In this document: piece by piece, positions 25,146 through 33,069 of the stretch
Numbering within the stretch: position 1 is the first letter of the stretch
Layout of the letters: each line of letters opens with the position of its first letter
Source: a virus
Reading direction: 5' to 3' (one strand)
IMG/VR virus record: IMGVR_UViG_3300048930_000192
Location: 62,001 to 126,000 of that record
DNA: 64,000 bases
Made by a program: the position numbers and the translations under genes
The notes under the pieces: model-generated
Told to the model about the DNA's origin: nothing
What the model saw: the letters and a program-made list of their open reading frames with translations, nothing else
Database searches by the model: none

Positions 25146-25403
25146 ATGAGCACCACCATCACTCGGCCAATGGTATGGGACGTCTATTACCACGACGACG
25201 ACACCATCACGATGGTAATGGGTATTACCAGTGATAATCGGGTCCATCTGCGGTCGATCAAAAAGTTGACGGATTACGACAACCACTTCGGTTACCATGG
25301 GTTCGACGACGGTGGCCTCATGTCGGTCACCATGGATGAATTCCTACGAGCACTTTCACAGTCCATCATCATCAAGGTCATCAATTTGCAACTGCCATTG
25401 TGA
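25146..25403 (+). CDS. Hypothetical protein
   Basis: 85 aa with a strand-rich first half (WDVYYHDDDTITMVMGITS) resembling the hydrophobic-Y-(H/D)DG-type hairpin of the expanded small-protein family, then a C-terminal helix. AAGGAAACC upstream. Function unknown. Confidence 0.65.
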   Translation: MSTTITRPMVWDVYYHDDDTITMVMGITSDNRVHLRSIKKLTDYDNHFGYHGFDDGGLMSVTMDEFLRALSQSIIIKVINLQLPL

Positions 25404-25522
25404 TTTTCATGGATTTTCACCATTTTTTTAACATATATAGGCTCTTTTTAGTTTATCCACGGTCCCTATAATGTTAGATTTTTCGTGGTTTCTACGATTT
25501 TTGTAGAAAGGGTAAATGGTAT

Positions 25523-25762
25523 ATGATGCAGATTATTGATTGCCATGGCAATCCAGTTGTCAATGGTGATATTGTACAATCACATAGCGGTAAGAAATAT
25601 ACAGCCATGTTCACTGATGGTGGCATTGTTTTAGAACAATCATCTACATGGTTGTATAATCCATCTAAGGGCACAGGATCAAAGCAATACGTTTCTTCTT
25701 CCTATCATCCGATCACCATTTCATTTGAAAACTTCCCCAATACTCAATGGCATAAGGTATAA
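25523..25762 (+). CDS. Hypothetical protein
   Basis: 79 aa, MMQIIDCHGNPVVNGDIVQS..., a small strand-rich fold. AAAGGG upstream. TATAAT at about 25,467 in the 120-bp leader may be a promoter -10. No family recognised. Confidence 0.6.
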   Translation: MMQIIDCHGNPVVNGDIVQSHSGKKYTAMFTDGGIVLEQSSTWLYNPSKGTGSKQYVSSSYHPITISFENFPNTQWHKV

Positions 25763-25799
25763 TCAATTTTTTGAAATAGAAAGGGCAAATGGTCCACAC

Positions 25800-26210
25800 A
25801 TGAGCATTATTAAACTGACCGTCAACGGCGCCACCATCACAATCGACCAAACTGCTGATGGTGATACCACCATTGGTGTTAATACACAAGGGCCTACAGT
25901 CAAAACTGAGCCCGACGGTACTCATGCTATCCCAATTGTTGACGGCGGTTACTATACACCCCCTGCACAAACTGATTCAGTTGGTCCGGCATTCAGCCCT
26001 GAGCAACTAGGCAAATTGCGGGAAGTTATTCGAGCAATTGCATACGGTATCATCTATCTTGGTCCTAGTGATGGTTCAGTCGAGGACCGGCTTCGGCGCG
26101 ACCGTAAACTTCAAGAGAAGTACCATCTAGAAAAGGATGCCTTAAATTGCCTGTGCAGTTTGGTTGGTGATACTTTTTATTGTGAGACCCTTAAGGATTT
26201 TAAGATTTAA
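25800..26210 (+). CDS. Hypothetical protein
   Basis: 136 aa from the ATG at 25,800; an earlier in-frame ATG at 25,725 lies inside the preceding gene. N-terminal strands (IIKLTVNGATITIDQTADG), then a helical C-terminal half (EQLGKLREVIRAIAYGIIYLG). The ribosome site is weak (AAAGGG 14 nt away). No family recognised. Confidence 0.6.
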   Translation: MSIIKLTVNGATITIDQTADGDTTIGVNTQGPTVKTEPDGTHAIPIVDGGYYTPPAQTDSVGPAFSPEQLGKLREVIRAIAYGIIYLGPSDGSVEDRLRRDRKLQEKYHLEKDALNCLCSLVGDTFYCETLKDFKI

Positions 26211-26222
26211 AGGAGATTTCAT

Positions 26223-26645
26223 TTGAATACTGGAAATGTTCCGTCGGGTGATCTAGCAGGCGAATCAGCCAAGATTCTTGAATGGCTACGGTCTAGTACC
26301 CAATCGGCTGGTGATTTTGCCATTACACAGGCACCGTTGGCTGCTCAGGAATTCATTCGATGGGAAATCGTTGGTCATGGCATCACGGCAGGTTTGTATC
26401 TTATCTGTGGTATCGCCATGTTGATATGTGGCATACTTGGCCTCAGGTATTTAATGAGCGACAAAATGAATTGGGAAAAAGGCCCAAACGGCGGTTTCGC
26501 CGTGTCTGCGGTCGGTTGTATTCTTGGTTTCGCTGCGATGGTTGGTGTGTTGCCATCTGGCATCAGCGAGGCAAAGCAGTCGATCAAGGCATACGTTGCA
26601 CCGCGGGTAGTGATTATTGAGAAAATCAGCGACCTGGTCCGATAA
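26223..26645 (+). CDS. Two-helix membrane protein
   Basis: 140 aa from a TTG start with AAAGGAG at good spacing. Membrane helices are at about 55-78 (AGLYLICGIAMLICGILGL) and 91-112 (FAVSAVGCILGFAAMVGVL). A holin-like or inner-membrane effector role is possible; nothing in the sequence decides this. Confidence 0.65.
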   Translation: MNTGNVPSGDLAGESAKILEWLRSSTQSAGDFAITQAPLAAQEFIRWEIVGHGITAGLYLICGIAMLICGILGLRYLMSDKMNWEKGPNGGFAVSAVGCILGFAAMVGVLPSGISEAKQSIKAYVAPRVVIIEKISDLVR

Positions 26646-26655
26646 CTTGTTTTTT

Positions 26656-26782
26656 GCTCGGGTATCGTGGATATGGCTCACGCACGCCCTAACCGGCGTG
26701 AAGGGGTTGGCCCCCTGCGGGCGAAAGCCTTAATGACGGTTCGAATCCGTTGGTATAGTCGGTTCGAATCCGACCCCGAGCG
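26656..26782 (+). tRNA. tRNA-like RNA with long variable arm and two T-arms
   Basis: 127 nt. Acceptor GCTCGGG pairs with CCCGAGC at the 3' end. D-stem CGTG/CACG with a GG-containing loop and a GGGGTTGGCCCC class II variable arm are present. The anticodon helix is a CACGC/GCGTG stem whose loop (CCTAACCG) is not 7 nt; UAA is the likeliest anticodon. Two T-arms occur in series: GACGG-TTCGAAT-CCGTT and GTCGG-TTCGAAT-CCGAC. It looks like a class II tRNA with a duplicated 3' segment inserted, or a tRNA-like structured RNA. Aminoacylation cannot be assumed. Confidence 0.5.
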
Positions 26783-26815
26783 TTTTGACCCCTGTTTATA
26801 GATGGAATATGGCAT

Positions 26816-27091
26816 ATGAAAAGAGAAGATCTCCTAGCTTTACTTGTTAATCGGTTATCGTCTGATTTTATTATTACTGATGTTGGTCACGGTTGGTCTA
26901 ATAAGGTGATAACAGTTAAATCTGGCACCAATCAAGTAAACCTATGGGTCGATGAAACTGGTATACGCATTGTGTGTATGTGCCCAAACCCGAAAGAATC
27001 TGGTGGATGTAATAAAGTTGTTTTACCAGAAAATGTAATCGACACCATTATTTCTCTTAAAGGGCATAAATGCATGCCTTGGGGTGGGTGA
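26816..27091 (+). CDS. Hypothetical protein
   Basis: 91 aa, MKREDLLALLVNRLSSDF..., with a CMCPNPKESGGC segment that might bind a metal. No clear SD. Begins the operon of mostly small genes that continues to 27,534. Confidence 0.6.
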   Translation: MKREDLLALLVNRLSSDFIITDVGHGWSNKVITVKSGTNQVNLWVDETGIRIVCMCPNPKESGGCNKVVLPENVIDTIISLKGHKCMPWGG

Positions 27092-27100
27092 TTTGTATAT

Positions 27101-27313
27101 ATGACTGATACTAACCAACAGCCAAATAACAGGGCATTAACTCTTGAATCTATTAATAGGTCAGGATTATACACCTATTATGACGGTTGGCTAGAATATT
27201 TTGAAGGTACGCGGTGTACCATGCTTTTAACTGCCATTGGATCATACAGAAAGCATGGCCTCAATTCTTTTGTTGACAGATCCGGTCTACCCCAACAGGA
27301 ATTCCAAATATGA
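27101..27313 (+). CDS. Small YDG-TG family protein
   Basis: 70 aa with the family plan: YTYYDGWLEYF hairpin, AIGSYRKHG, then VDRSGLPQ near the C-terminus in place of DETGL. CAACAGGAATTCC at its 3' end supplies the ribosome site of the next gene, which starts 4 bp before its stop. Function unknown. Confidence 0.65.
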   Translation: MTDTNQQPNNRALTLESINRSGLYTYYDGWLEYFEGTRCTMLLTAIGSYRKHGLNSFVDRSGLPQQEFQI

Positions 27314-27534
27314 CCAGATACACAAAGATAGTTGACACCATCGGCAATCCGATGTGTTTGTGTGCTTATATCGACCAGCACCAATTTTGCTTCTATCACA
27401 ATACTGCATGCACCATCGGCCCATTCTATTACCCAGCGGAAAACAGGCTTAGCACAGAAATTGACATTGGCCTAGCCGAATACACAGACCTTTTGATTGA
27501 AATATTACAATCAGCCAAGGCGGCCAAACTGTAA
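27310..27534 (+). CDS. Hypothetical protein
   Basis: 74 aa, MTRYTKIVDTIGNPMCLCAY..., with a C-terminal helix (YTDLLIEILQSAKAAKL). Coupled to the preceding YDG-TG gene by a 4-bp overlap. No family recognised. Confidence 0.65.
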   Translation: MTRYTKIVDTIGNPMCLCAYIDQHQFCFYHNTACTIGPFYYPAENRLSTEIDIGLAEYTDLLIEILQSAKAAKL

Positions 27535-27568
27535 TTTTATTCGGCATCAAATTTCTTTAACGACAGTC

Positions 27569-27597
27569 TTGACAGTGATTTGCCATACGTCTACAAT
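27569..27597 (+). promoter_or_regulatory. Consensus phage promoter (TTGCC type)
   Basis: TTGACA, 17-bp spacer containing TTGCCATACGTC, TACAAT. One of the recurrent near-identical promoters. Confidence 0.9.
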
Positions 27598-27658
27598 CAC
27601 ATGAGTGGGGCGATTCTTGTATGATTCTCACTCACCCCCCCTTATGGAGTACCTTGAA

Positions 27659-27967
27659 ATGACAACCACTCAACGCAAGGTTTGGACTCGTGACGAAATC
27701 AAGGCTCAGATCCTCACCGATGATCGTTGGGTCGAACGTGCCATCGTGGCCATCTACAACAAGCAAACCAGTCACGAACAGGCAATCGGATCGACCACGG
27801 TCCATAACGGTGTTGGCTTTGCTCACTGTCACGCCAATCTTGGATCCTATTATGCCCGTTGGATCCAGAGTGGCAAGATGCTCAGTGGCCATCATGTGGC
27901 CAAAGCTCGCAAGATTGCCCTTCGATACGTCGGGCAACTGGCCAAGATCGCAAACGGTGAGATCTAA
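27659..27967 (+). CDS. Hypothetical helical protein
   Basis: 102 aa, MTTTQRKVWTRDEIKAQILT..., with the HNGVGF segment and C-terminal basic helix. Start chosen by GGAG 8-9 nt upstream and promoter position. Likely a conserved phage family but not one I can name. Confidence 0.8.
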   Translation: MTTTQRKVWTRDEIKAQILTDDRWVERAIVAIYNKQTSHEQAIGSTTVHNGVGFAHCHANLGSYYARWIQSGKMLSGHHVAKARKIALRYVGQLAKIANGEI

Positions 27968-27980
27968 AAGGAGATACACG

Positions 27981-28214
27981 ATGACGGCGAATTGGGATAA
28001 GCTGTGGGCGGCTGTGGCCGTCGCGTCGTTCATGGCGATGTGGGCACTGCCCTTGATGCTAGTGTTGTTAGCATGGGCGCTGCGCATGGAGTCGATTCGC
28101 GACCAGGATCGAGATTCGCTGGTCCGCGAATCGAACGGTCTATTGCGCGGAGCAGCATATGCGCTCATGGCCCTGTTGGTACTGATAGTGTTGCACATAC
28201 TTTATGGAAACTAG
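27981..28214 (+). CDS. Small membrane protein
   Basis: 77 aa with two hydrophobic helices (VAVASFMAMWALPLMLVLLAW and AYALMALLVLIVLHILYG) separated by a charged RDQDRDSLVRES loop. AAGGAGATA upstream. Function unknown. Confidence 0.75.
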   Translation: MTANWDKLWAAVAVASFMAMWALPLMLVLLAWALRMESIRDQDRDSLVRESNGLLRGAAYALMALLVLIVLHILYGN

Positions 28215-28250
28215 ATATAGCCTGCCGCACTAATATTTTAACGTTATAGC

Positions 28251-28279
28251 TTGACAGTGAGTTGCCGTACGTCTACAAT
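28251..28279 (+). promoter_or_regulatory. Consensus phage promoter
   Basis: TTGACA, 17 bp with TTGCCGTACGTC, TACAAT. Confidence 0.9.
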
Positions 28280-28339
28280 TGATTGGCGTTCGATGCACAA
28301 ATGAATTTTCCGCCTCTCACTCACAAAGGAATCAGCACC

Positions 28340-28699
28340 ATGACCATCACCACTCACAATGATCTGATCGCACGGCTCAAGGCCAACTACCCCGACGAAT
28401 CGTTGGACGGTGAGTTTCTTGCGCCGGGTGTTGCTTTGGCCAACAAGCTCATTAGCTGCCATACTGTGGCCGACAACTACGAATCTTCGACCACGATCTT
28501 TGCCTTTAATCCCGAAACCACTGATGCAGAGATTCGTGACATTGCCAAGATGTGCCACTTTGATCCAGATGGATCCAGTTGCAGGTGCAGTCACGATTGC
28601 TGTGGCCACTGGTTTCATGGCGCCATCCGAATCGTTGATAACACCAGTCACCCTGCGTTTTTTCGGTTCGCCTATATCTATGGGCACAGAAATGTCTAA
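28340..28699 (+). CDS. Hypothetical protein
   Basis: 119 aa. The middle has DAEIRDIAKMCHFDPDG followed by a Cys/His cluster (CRCSHDCCGHWFHG) that could bind zinc. AAAGGA upstream of the ATG at 28,340. Overlaps the next gene by 8 bp. Confidence 0.7.
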   Translation: MTITTHNDLIARLKANYPDESLDGEFLAPGVALANKLISCHTVADNYESSTTIFAFNPETTDAEIRDIAKMCHFDPDGSSCRCSHDCCGHWFHGAIRIVDNTSHPAFFRFAYIYGHRNV

Positions 28700-28925
28700 T
28701 ACAGCAACTCGCGCAATCAATCCCGAGTCAATTACACACACCGTTGGTGATGTGGGCATCTTTATGGCCACCTACGACGGGAGTGTGCGTATGCGGAACG
28801 ATCATGGCTCATATTATACCTATCTCACTCTTTATGCGGTAACTGATTTCAATATGGCCGGTTCATATCGTCCAAGTCATCGAAGCTTTGTGACCGACGA
28901 CGGAGAAATCCTAAATGATTTCTAA
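28692..28925 (+). CDS. Small YDG-type protein, tandem copy 1
   Basis: 77 aa, near-identical in layout to the next gene: SNTATRAINP, VGIF(M)ATYDGSV, GSYYTYLTLYA, and C-terminus VTDDGEILNDF. The last codons contain ACGGAG, the ribosome site of the next copy, whose ATG lies within the final codons. Confidence 0.75.
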   Translation: MSNTATRAINPESITHTVGDVGIFMATYDGSVRMRNDHGSYYTYLTLYAVTDFNMAGSYRPSHRSFVTDDGEILNDF

Positions 28926-29151
28926 TACAGCCACTCGCGCAATCAATCCCGACTCAATTGCACGCACCATTGGTGATGTGGGCATCTTTATAGCCACATA
29001 CGACGGGTATGTGTATATGAAAACCGATCGCGGCGCATATTACAATTACATCACTCTTTATGCGGCATCTCGTTCCAGCATGGCAGGCGCATATAATCCA
29101 AAACATCGAATCTATGTAACCGATGACGGAGAAATCCTAAATGATTTCTAA
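28915..29151 (+). CDS. Small YDG-type protein, tandem copy 2
   Basis: 78 aa, about three-quarters identical to the preceding protein and ending in the same VTDDGEILNDF. The junction sequence GACGGAGAAATCCTAAATG is repeated exactly at both ends, showing that the duplicated unit carries its own 3' ribosome site. Confidence 0.75.
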   Translation: MISNTATRAINPDSIARTIGDVGIFIATYDGYVYMKTDRGAYYNYITLYAASRSSMAGAYNPKHRIYVTDDGEILNDF

Positions 29152-29500
29152 GAACAGGCAACAGCCAATGTTTGTTGCCAGTAACAAATCACCAACACCG
29201 TATCGTCTGATTGATATTAGTCAGGCTCAGGCAATGGCCGGCGATACGCCGTTGCCATTGCCCGGTTGCCGAACGGCGATCAATGTTCGCAAAACTAGAA
29301 CCAGAGGCTGGCTTTATCATTTACCTTCAACCGGTACTTTCTTGTTTACCACATCAAACGAACACCGTATGATTCATGGTACTACTCAAATTATCACAAA
29401 GGCACAAACGCCAAACAAATTGCCACGAGAAGAAGCTCGGTTGCCTGCATATGTTGGCGGCCATTATCGGCCGCGATGGGATGCCGACCGCGAGGTTTGA
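29141..29500 (+). CDS. Hypothetical basic protein
   Basis: 119 aa, MISKNRQQPMFVASNKSP.... It takes over the MIS start context of the duplicated cassette, but the rest is unrelated and rich in Arg and Pro. Function unknown. Confidence 0.6.
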   Translation: MISKNRQQPMFVASNKSPTPYRLIDISQAQAMAGDTPLPLPGCRTAINVRKTRTRGWLYHLPSTGTFLFTTSNEHRMIHGTTQIITKAQTPNKLPREEARLPAYVGGHYRPRWDADREV

Positions 29501-29527
29501 CGGTGCATTACATTTTGACGATATCAC

Positions 29528-29556
29528 TTGACGATGACTTACCATACGTCTACAAT
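29528..29556 (+). promoter_or_regulatory. Consensus phage promoter
   Basis: TTGACG, 17 bp with TTACCATACGTC, TACAAT. Confidence 0.88.
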
Positions 29557-29599
29557 TGATTGGCTCTCGTTGTCTTTTCAAGAAAGGTTGATACAAGCC

Positions 29600-29863
29600 A
29601 TGAAGATCGTCAAGACGCATAATGCCAAGATGGGTATGGTATATCAACTGATTGCCATGGACCACAAGATTCCTAGTGCATGTGTATGGTCAACCAATGA
29701 TGGGCAACGAGTTGCCCTTTGTCTGATGCGCAAGGATCGGCATGGTGAAATGGCAATTTCTCGCATGATGAGTTGGCGAGAAAAGATGAGTTGGATCATG
29801 TTGGTGTGTTACGACATTGAGAACGTGGCCAAGGCGTTGGATATTAAGCCGATTAAGGTTTGA
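29600..29863 (+). CDS. Hypothetical protein
   Basis: 87 aa, MKIVKTHNAKMGMVYQLIAM.... Start chosen downstream of the promoter with AGAAAGG upstream. C-terminal helices. No family recognised. Confidence 0.7.
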   Translation: MKIVKTHNAKMGMVYQLIAMDHKIPSACVWSTNDGQRVALCLMRKDRHGEMAISRMMSWREKMSWIMLVCYDIENVAKALDIKPIKV

Positions 29864-29907
29864 TAGCCAACCATCTGAATTTTCCTCAAAAGAAAGGTAT
29901 CATCACA

Positions 29908-30192
29908 ATGATTAGGCAATACAAGGTTTCTAGCAATGCCCCGGGCTTCGTTGAAAAGTATCTGTGGTCTAGTTTCTACGTGGCCGAATTGGTCAAGACC
30001 ATCCCAGATGGCTATACGGTCGATATCGAATACGAAGATCGGCCGATCTTGTCGGGCATCATCGGCCAGATGACGTTGCCGACGATCGCAACCTTGTATC
30101 GAGCCGTTGCAGTTGATCCGACTGTGTTGCCTGTGGTGACAGACGATGAGCCGTGCCAGATCAGCGGCAACGAAGGTGCAGTTCAGGGATAA
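29908..30192 (+). CDS. Hypothetical protein
   Basis: 94 aa, MIRQYKVSSNAPGFVEKYLW..., alpha/beta pattern with an acidic segment DIEYEDRPIL. GAAAGG site upstream. No family recognised. Confidence 0.7.
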   Translation: MIRQYKVSSNAPGFVEKYLWSSFYVAELVKTIPDGYTVDIEYEDRPILSGIIGQMTLPTIATLYRAVAVDPTVLPVVTDDEPCQISGNEGAVQG

Positions 30193-30206
30193 TTGCTTGT
30201 AGGCAC

Positions 30207-30392
30207 ATGTGGAACCCTAAAATGGATACTAGATGGGTCAGCCGAACCTTCATTAACTACACCAGTTTCGGTGCCTCAATTACTATGATTTTTTATGATG
30301 GGCATATATCTTCTGGTAGTGTATCGCTTCGCCAAGGCGGGCAATATTATACCAATAATAAGAACTTTTCACCAACAGGAGTAGAATCATGA
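30207..30392 (+). CDS. Small YDG-TG family protein
   Basis: 61 aa with SITMIFYDGHISSG, QGGQYY and FSPTGVES. The CCAACAGGAGTAGAATC at its end supplies the AGGAG of the next gene. Start uncertain between 30,207 and 30,222. Confidence 0.65.
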   Translation: MWNPKMDTRWVSRTFINYTSFGASITMIFYDGHISSGSVSLRQGGQYYTNNKNFSPTGVES

Positions 30393-30748
30393 AGTATTTT
30401 GAACGGGATAGTAAATTCAATTTCGTGGACGCAAACAACGTCTTTGTAGGCTATGACTCACATCAGGATTGCTGTGAGTTGGCTAGCTGGTATTTTTCTT
30501 TCAACCCGGGTGTAATTCCAGTTAGTGATTCAGACCATATTAGTGTTGACGAACTGGATGCATATTCGTTTGACACCGGTTATTTCCGTAAAGAGTTTGA
30601 AGATGAAACTGCAATTGCGGAATTCAAGTTGGTCGCCGCAGGTCTTCCGGATATCTATTTGATTCTTCATAACACCCATAATGGTTATTATGGGCATGGC
30701 TTTAAGTGTGAAATTTCTGGCGAAGTTCTGCGTTCGGGCATTCTGTGA
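30389..30748 (+). CDS. Hypothetical acidic protein
   Basis: 119 aa with an aromatic and acidic composition (DSHQDCCELASWYFSF, FRKEFEDETAIAEF). Coupled to the YDG-TG gene by a 4-bp overlap. Not recognised. Confidence 0.7.
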   Translation: MKYFERDSKFNFVDANNVFVGYDSHQDCCELASWYFSFNPGVIPVSDSDHISVDELDAYSFDTGYFRKEFEDETAIAEFKLVAAGLPDIYLILHNTHNGYYGHGFKCEISGEVLRSGIL

Positions 30749-30809
30749 TATGGGTGAGTGCCGAGCACGAGGTTGATGTTATAGGCAAGTGATATTTTAA
30801 TGATATCAC

Positions 30810-30838
30810 TTGACAGTGATTTGCCGTACGTCTACAAT
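30810..30838 (+). promoter_or_regulatory. Consensus phage promoter
   Basis: TTGACA, 17 bp with TTGCCGTACGTC, TACAAT. Confidence 0.9.
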
Positions 30839-30883
30839 TAATCGACTGGTCTCACACGCATACTTTATATGGAGTATCACCAG

Positions 30884-31255
30884 ATGCCAATTCGCCTGTC
30901 AACTCCAACCGAATACACTCTTGACATGGGTCGGTCTGATGGGAAGTTTGCTCTCAGGGCAGACAGATGGGAGTTCGCCTTCAACTACAACGGCGAAACC
31001 ATGGCTGTTCAGGTCTTGCATGATGGCATTGAGACCAGATTCAAGATGTTTCACTGGGATCTTGGCGATCGGTTTGAAGTCATCACCAAAGAAATGTTGG
31101 ACCAACGGATCCAAGACGCCATTGACCATGGCGACACTTACGATGGCAAGACGATTGAGGTCGCTGAAACTGCTGGGTATGACGCCATCATGGCAGATGT
31201 TCGCGCGCGATGGACTGCCATTTCATATATCGTTAACCCCAGGTACGCCTATTAA
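30884..31255 (+). CDS. Hypothetical protein
   Basis: 123 aa, MPIRLSTPTEYTLDMGRSDG..., strand-rich N-terminus and helical C-terminus (QRIQDAIDHGDTY). GGAG 9 nt before the ATG at 30,884. Not recognised. Confidence 0.75.
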   Translation: MPIRLSTPTEYTLDMGRSDGKFALRADRWEFAFNYNGETMAVQVLHDGIETRFKMFHWDLGDRFEVITKEMLDQRIQDAIDHGDTYDGKTIEVAETAGYDAIMADVRARWTAISYIVNPRYAY

Positions 31256-31269
31256 TTTGGGAGAGGTGT

Positions 31270-31461
31270 ATGATCCCGGCGAGAGAAATTGGTTACTCCT
31301 GCATGACTTACTATATTGCGGGTAGATGGATCATGACTTTGTATTATTCCGGTGATTTTACGAGGAATGAAATCACACACACAAGTTTTTACAGGTTATT
31401 TGAAAGCGGGGAGTATTGCTACAAAAGTAAATTATTTGACTCAACTGGTGTGGGTAGATAG
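31270..31461 (+). CDS. Small YDG-TG family protein
   Basis: 63 aa with IMTLYYSGDFTRN, ESGEYCYKS and FDSTGVGR, the family plan with YSG in place of YDG. GGGAGAGG precedes the start. Confidence 0.7.
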   Translation: MIPAREIGYSCMTYYIAGRWIMTLYYSGDFTRNEITHTSFYRLFESGEYCYKSKLFDSTGVGR

Positions 31462-31487
31462 AGGCTGATTAAATTTTGCATATCGAC

Positions 31488-31516
31488 TTGACAGTGATGT
31501 GCCGAAGTTCTATAAT
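31488..31516 (+). promoter_or_regulatory. Consensus phage promoter
   Basis: TTGACA, 17 bp with GTGCCGAAGTTC, TATAAT. Confidence 0.88.
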
Positions 31517-31546
31517 TTTGTACGCACTCTCTGGAGATCAAAGACG

Positions 31547-31906
31547 ATGATTAAGATCCTTTTCCTTGACGACGAAGCAGCCAGGTTTGACGTTTTGGTA
31601 AAGAATCTTGGTGATAGTGCCCAATGCCGTCATGTGAAGGACGGGTTTGAATTTCTTGAGGCTCTGTGTGATTCCAAATATGATGTTATCATGTTGGATC
31701 ATGATCTTGGCCTCTGCGATTTCACTGGTGTGGATGCAGCAAAGATTCTTGCCTGCGCACCAGAGAATCTGAATGATCACCAACTGGTAGTTGTTCATAG
31801 CATGAATGTTTGCGGCGCCGACAACATGATTTCACACATGAGGAACTCGCCGCATCTTAGGATTCGCAAGATGCCTGGTGCATGGATGAAGAATTTTCTT
31901 GGATAG
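31547..31906 (+). CDS. Cyclic-phosphate-processing receiver (cREC) domain protein
   Basis: 119 aa. KILFLDDEAARFD at the start, YDVIMLDHDLGLCDFTGVDAAKIL in the middle and LVVVHSMNVCGADNM near the end match the cREC family, a receiver-like domain with a conserved LDHDLG and HSMN. The family is thought from comparative genomics to act on cyclic phosphate ends in RNA repair or nucleotide signalling. That would fit the RNA ligase and tRNA genes in this phage. The Asp of LDHDLG and the His of HSMN are present. Own promoter; GGAG before the ATG at 31,547. Confidence 0.8.
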   Translation: MIKILFLDDEAARFDVLVKNLGDSAQCRHVKDGFEFLEALCDSKYDVIMLDHDLGLCDFTGVDAAKILACAPENLNDHQLVVVHSMNVCGADNMISHMRNSPHLRIRKMPGAWMKNFLG

Positions 31907-31919
31907 AAAGAGGTAAATA

Positions 31920-32165
31920 ATGTCAAACGATGAAAACGTCCCAACTGCAAGCCCAAGTCGAGAAGAAACAATCACCAATCTTGTCGAGGAGATGACAGGT
32001 GAAATGCTGCAAATCAGTAGGAAACTGGAACCCCTATACACTACAAGGGATGCCTTGTATGATCAAACCGACATCAATTTGATGGACGAATATATCTGTA
32101 GCCTAGAAGACCAAATTAGGCTTGTTCGTGACATTACCGTTAGGAAGATTTGCGCAATTGTTTGA
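31920..32165 (+). CDS. Hypothetical helical protein
   Basis: 81 aa acidic helical protein (EETITNLVEEMTGEMLQISRKLE). AAAGAGG upstream. Overlaps the next small gene, whose TTG start lies in its last codons. Confidence 0.7.
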   Translation: MSNDENVPTASPSREETITNLVEEMTGEMLQISRKLEPLYTTRDALYDQTDINLMDEYICSLEDQIRLVRDITVRKICAIV

Positions 32166-32328
32166 AAGATACCTTAAACAATGGCTGGTTATTGATAGTG
32201 GTACTATTGTTTTCTATGATGGTGCCATTGTATTGTTAAATCTACATATGTATAGCCCAAGAGGCAGAATTCATGGTGGTAACGGTAGTAAATGGTATGA
32301 CGAAACCGGAATAGAGTATGGTACCTAA
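32158..32328 (+). CDS. Small YDG-TG family protein
   Basis: 56 aa from a TTG start (GGAAGA upstream). IVFYDGAIVLL, GNGSKWYDETGIEYG. Its YDETG codons lie just upstream of the next start. Confidence 0.65.
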   Translation: MFERYLKQWLVIDSGTIVFYDGAIVLLNLHMYSPRGRIHGGNGSKWYDETGIEYGT

Positions 32329-32503
32329 GAGGTCGGTTCATCTTCAATGGATTTGTTATGAAGAACCAGATGGCCGTTGGTTCTCAGACATATGGTACCT
32401 TGGAGTAATTGTTTTTTGTGTGCCAGCACGTGGTTTTGAAAGTGATGGTAGCTATGACCTTACCACTGCTGAATATGACGATACTGGGCTACTGATAACA
32501 TGA
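32318..32503 (+). CDS. Small YDG-TG family protein
   Basis: 61 aa: SDIWYLGVIVFCV hairpin, SDGSYDLTT, YDDTGLLIT. Overlaps neighbours on both sides (11 and 4 bp). Confidence 0.7.
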   Translation: MVPKRSVHLQWICYEEPDGRWFSDIWYLGVIVFCVPARGFESDGSYDLTTAEYDDTGLLIT

Positions 32504-32679
32504 CTGACAGGATAATAGGATCATCATACATTTATTACATAGAGCCGGGTGCCAGGCGGCCTGCTAGTGGGGTTATGGGATACAATGGCACCATAACATA
32601 TAGTAATCTTACTTTTTGGAATACAGGTCAATATAATTTTGGCCGCGACGTATTTTCGCCAACAGGAATAGAATTGTGA
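32500..32679 (+). CDS. Small YDG-TG family protein
   Basis: 59 aa: SGVMGYNGTITYS, NTGQYNFG, FSPTGIEL. Its end CCAACAGGAATAGAATTGTGA contains AGGA and the GTG start of the next gene overlapping the stop. Confidence 0.7.
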   Translation: MTDRIIGSSYIYYIEPGARRPASGVMGYNGTITYSNLTFWNTGQYNFGRDVFSPTGIEL

Positions 32680-32828
32680 GTACCCGCATATTATATTATT
32701 TCATTTGGTGCGACGGCCAAAGTCTATGGTACACAGGCAATATAGACCGGGGTGATGACACCCATCATGAAAGCGGTAGTTACGATTTGGGGTTCAGACA
32801 TTTTGACCGAACAGGATTAATATTATGA
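32676..32828 (+). CDS. Small YDG-TG family protein
   Basis: 50 aa from a GTG start: YYFIWCDGQSLWYTGNI, ESGSYDLG, FDRTGLIL. The shortest intact member seen. ACAGGATTA serves the next gene. Confidence 0.65.
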   Translation: MSTRILYYFIWCDGQSLWYTGNIDRGDDTHHESGSYDLGFRHFDRTGLIL

Positions 32829-33037
32829 GAACGAGGGAGATTCAACTGGATTGCATGAGAATCATACTCGGTGAATATTTCACATACTATATTATATGGT
32901 ATGATGGCGATGTAGATTTCGGCACTTATGGGCTTGCTCATCGGGGCGTTAGTTTAAATTTAAGCCCAGTTGGAGCATATACCATTGAACACTTCGTAGA
33001 TCAATCTAGGCTATGTGTTAATGCCGATGGGTCTTAA
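32825..33037 (+). CDS. Small YDG-type protein with altered C-terminus
   Basis: 70 aa: YYIIWYDGDVDFG, VGAYTIEHFVDQSRL. The final TG motif is missing (ends VNADGS), as expected for the last cassette before a new promoter. Confidence 0.65.
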   Translation: MRTREIQLDCMRIILGEYFTYYIIWYDGDVDFGTYGLAHRGVSLNLSPVGAYTIEHFVDQSRLCVNADGS

Positions 33038-33069
33038 TATTTTGGCAATAATAATTTTGATATATCGAC

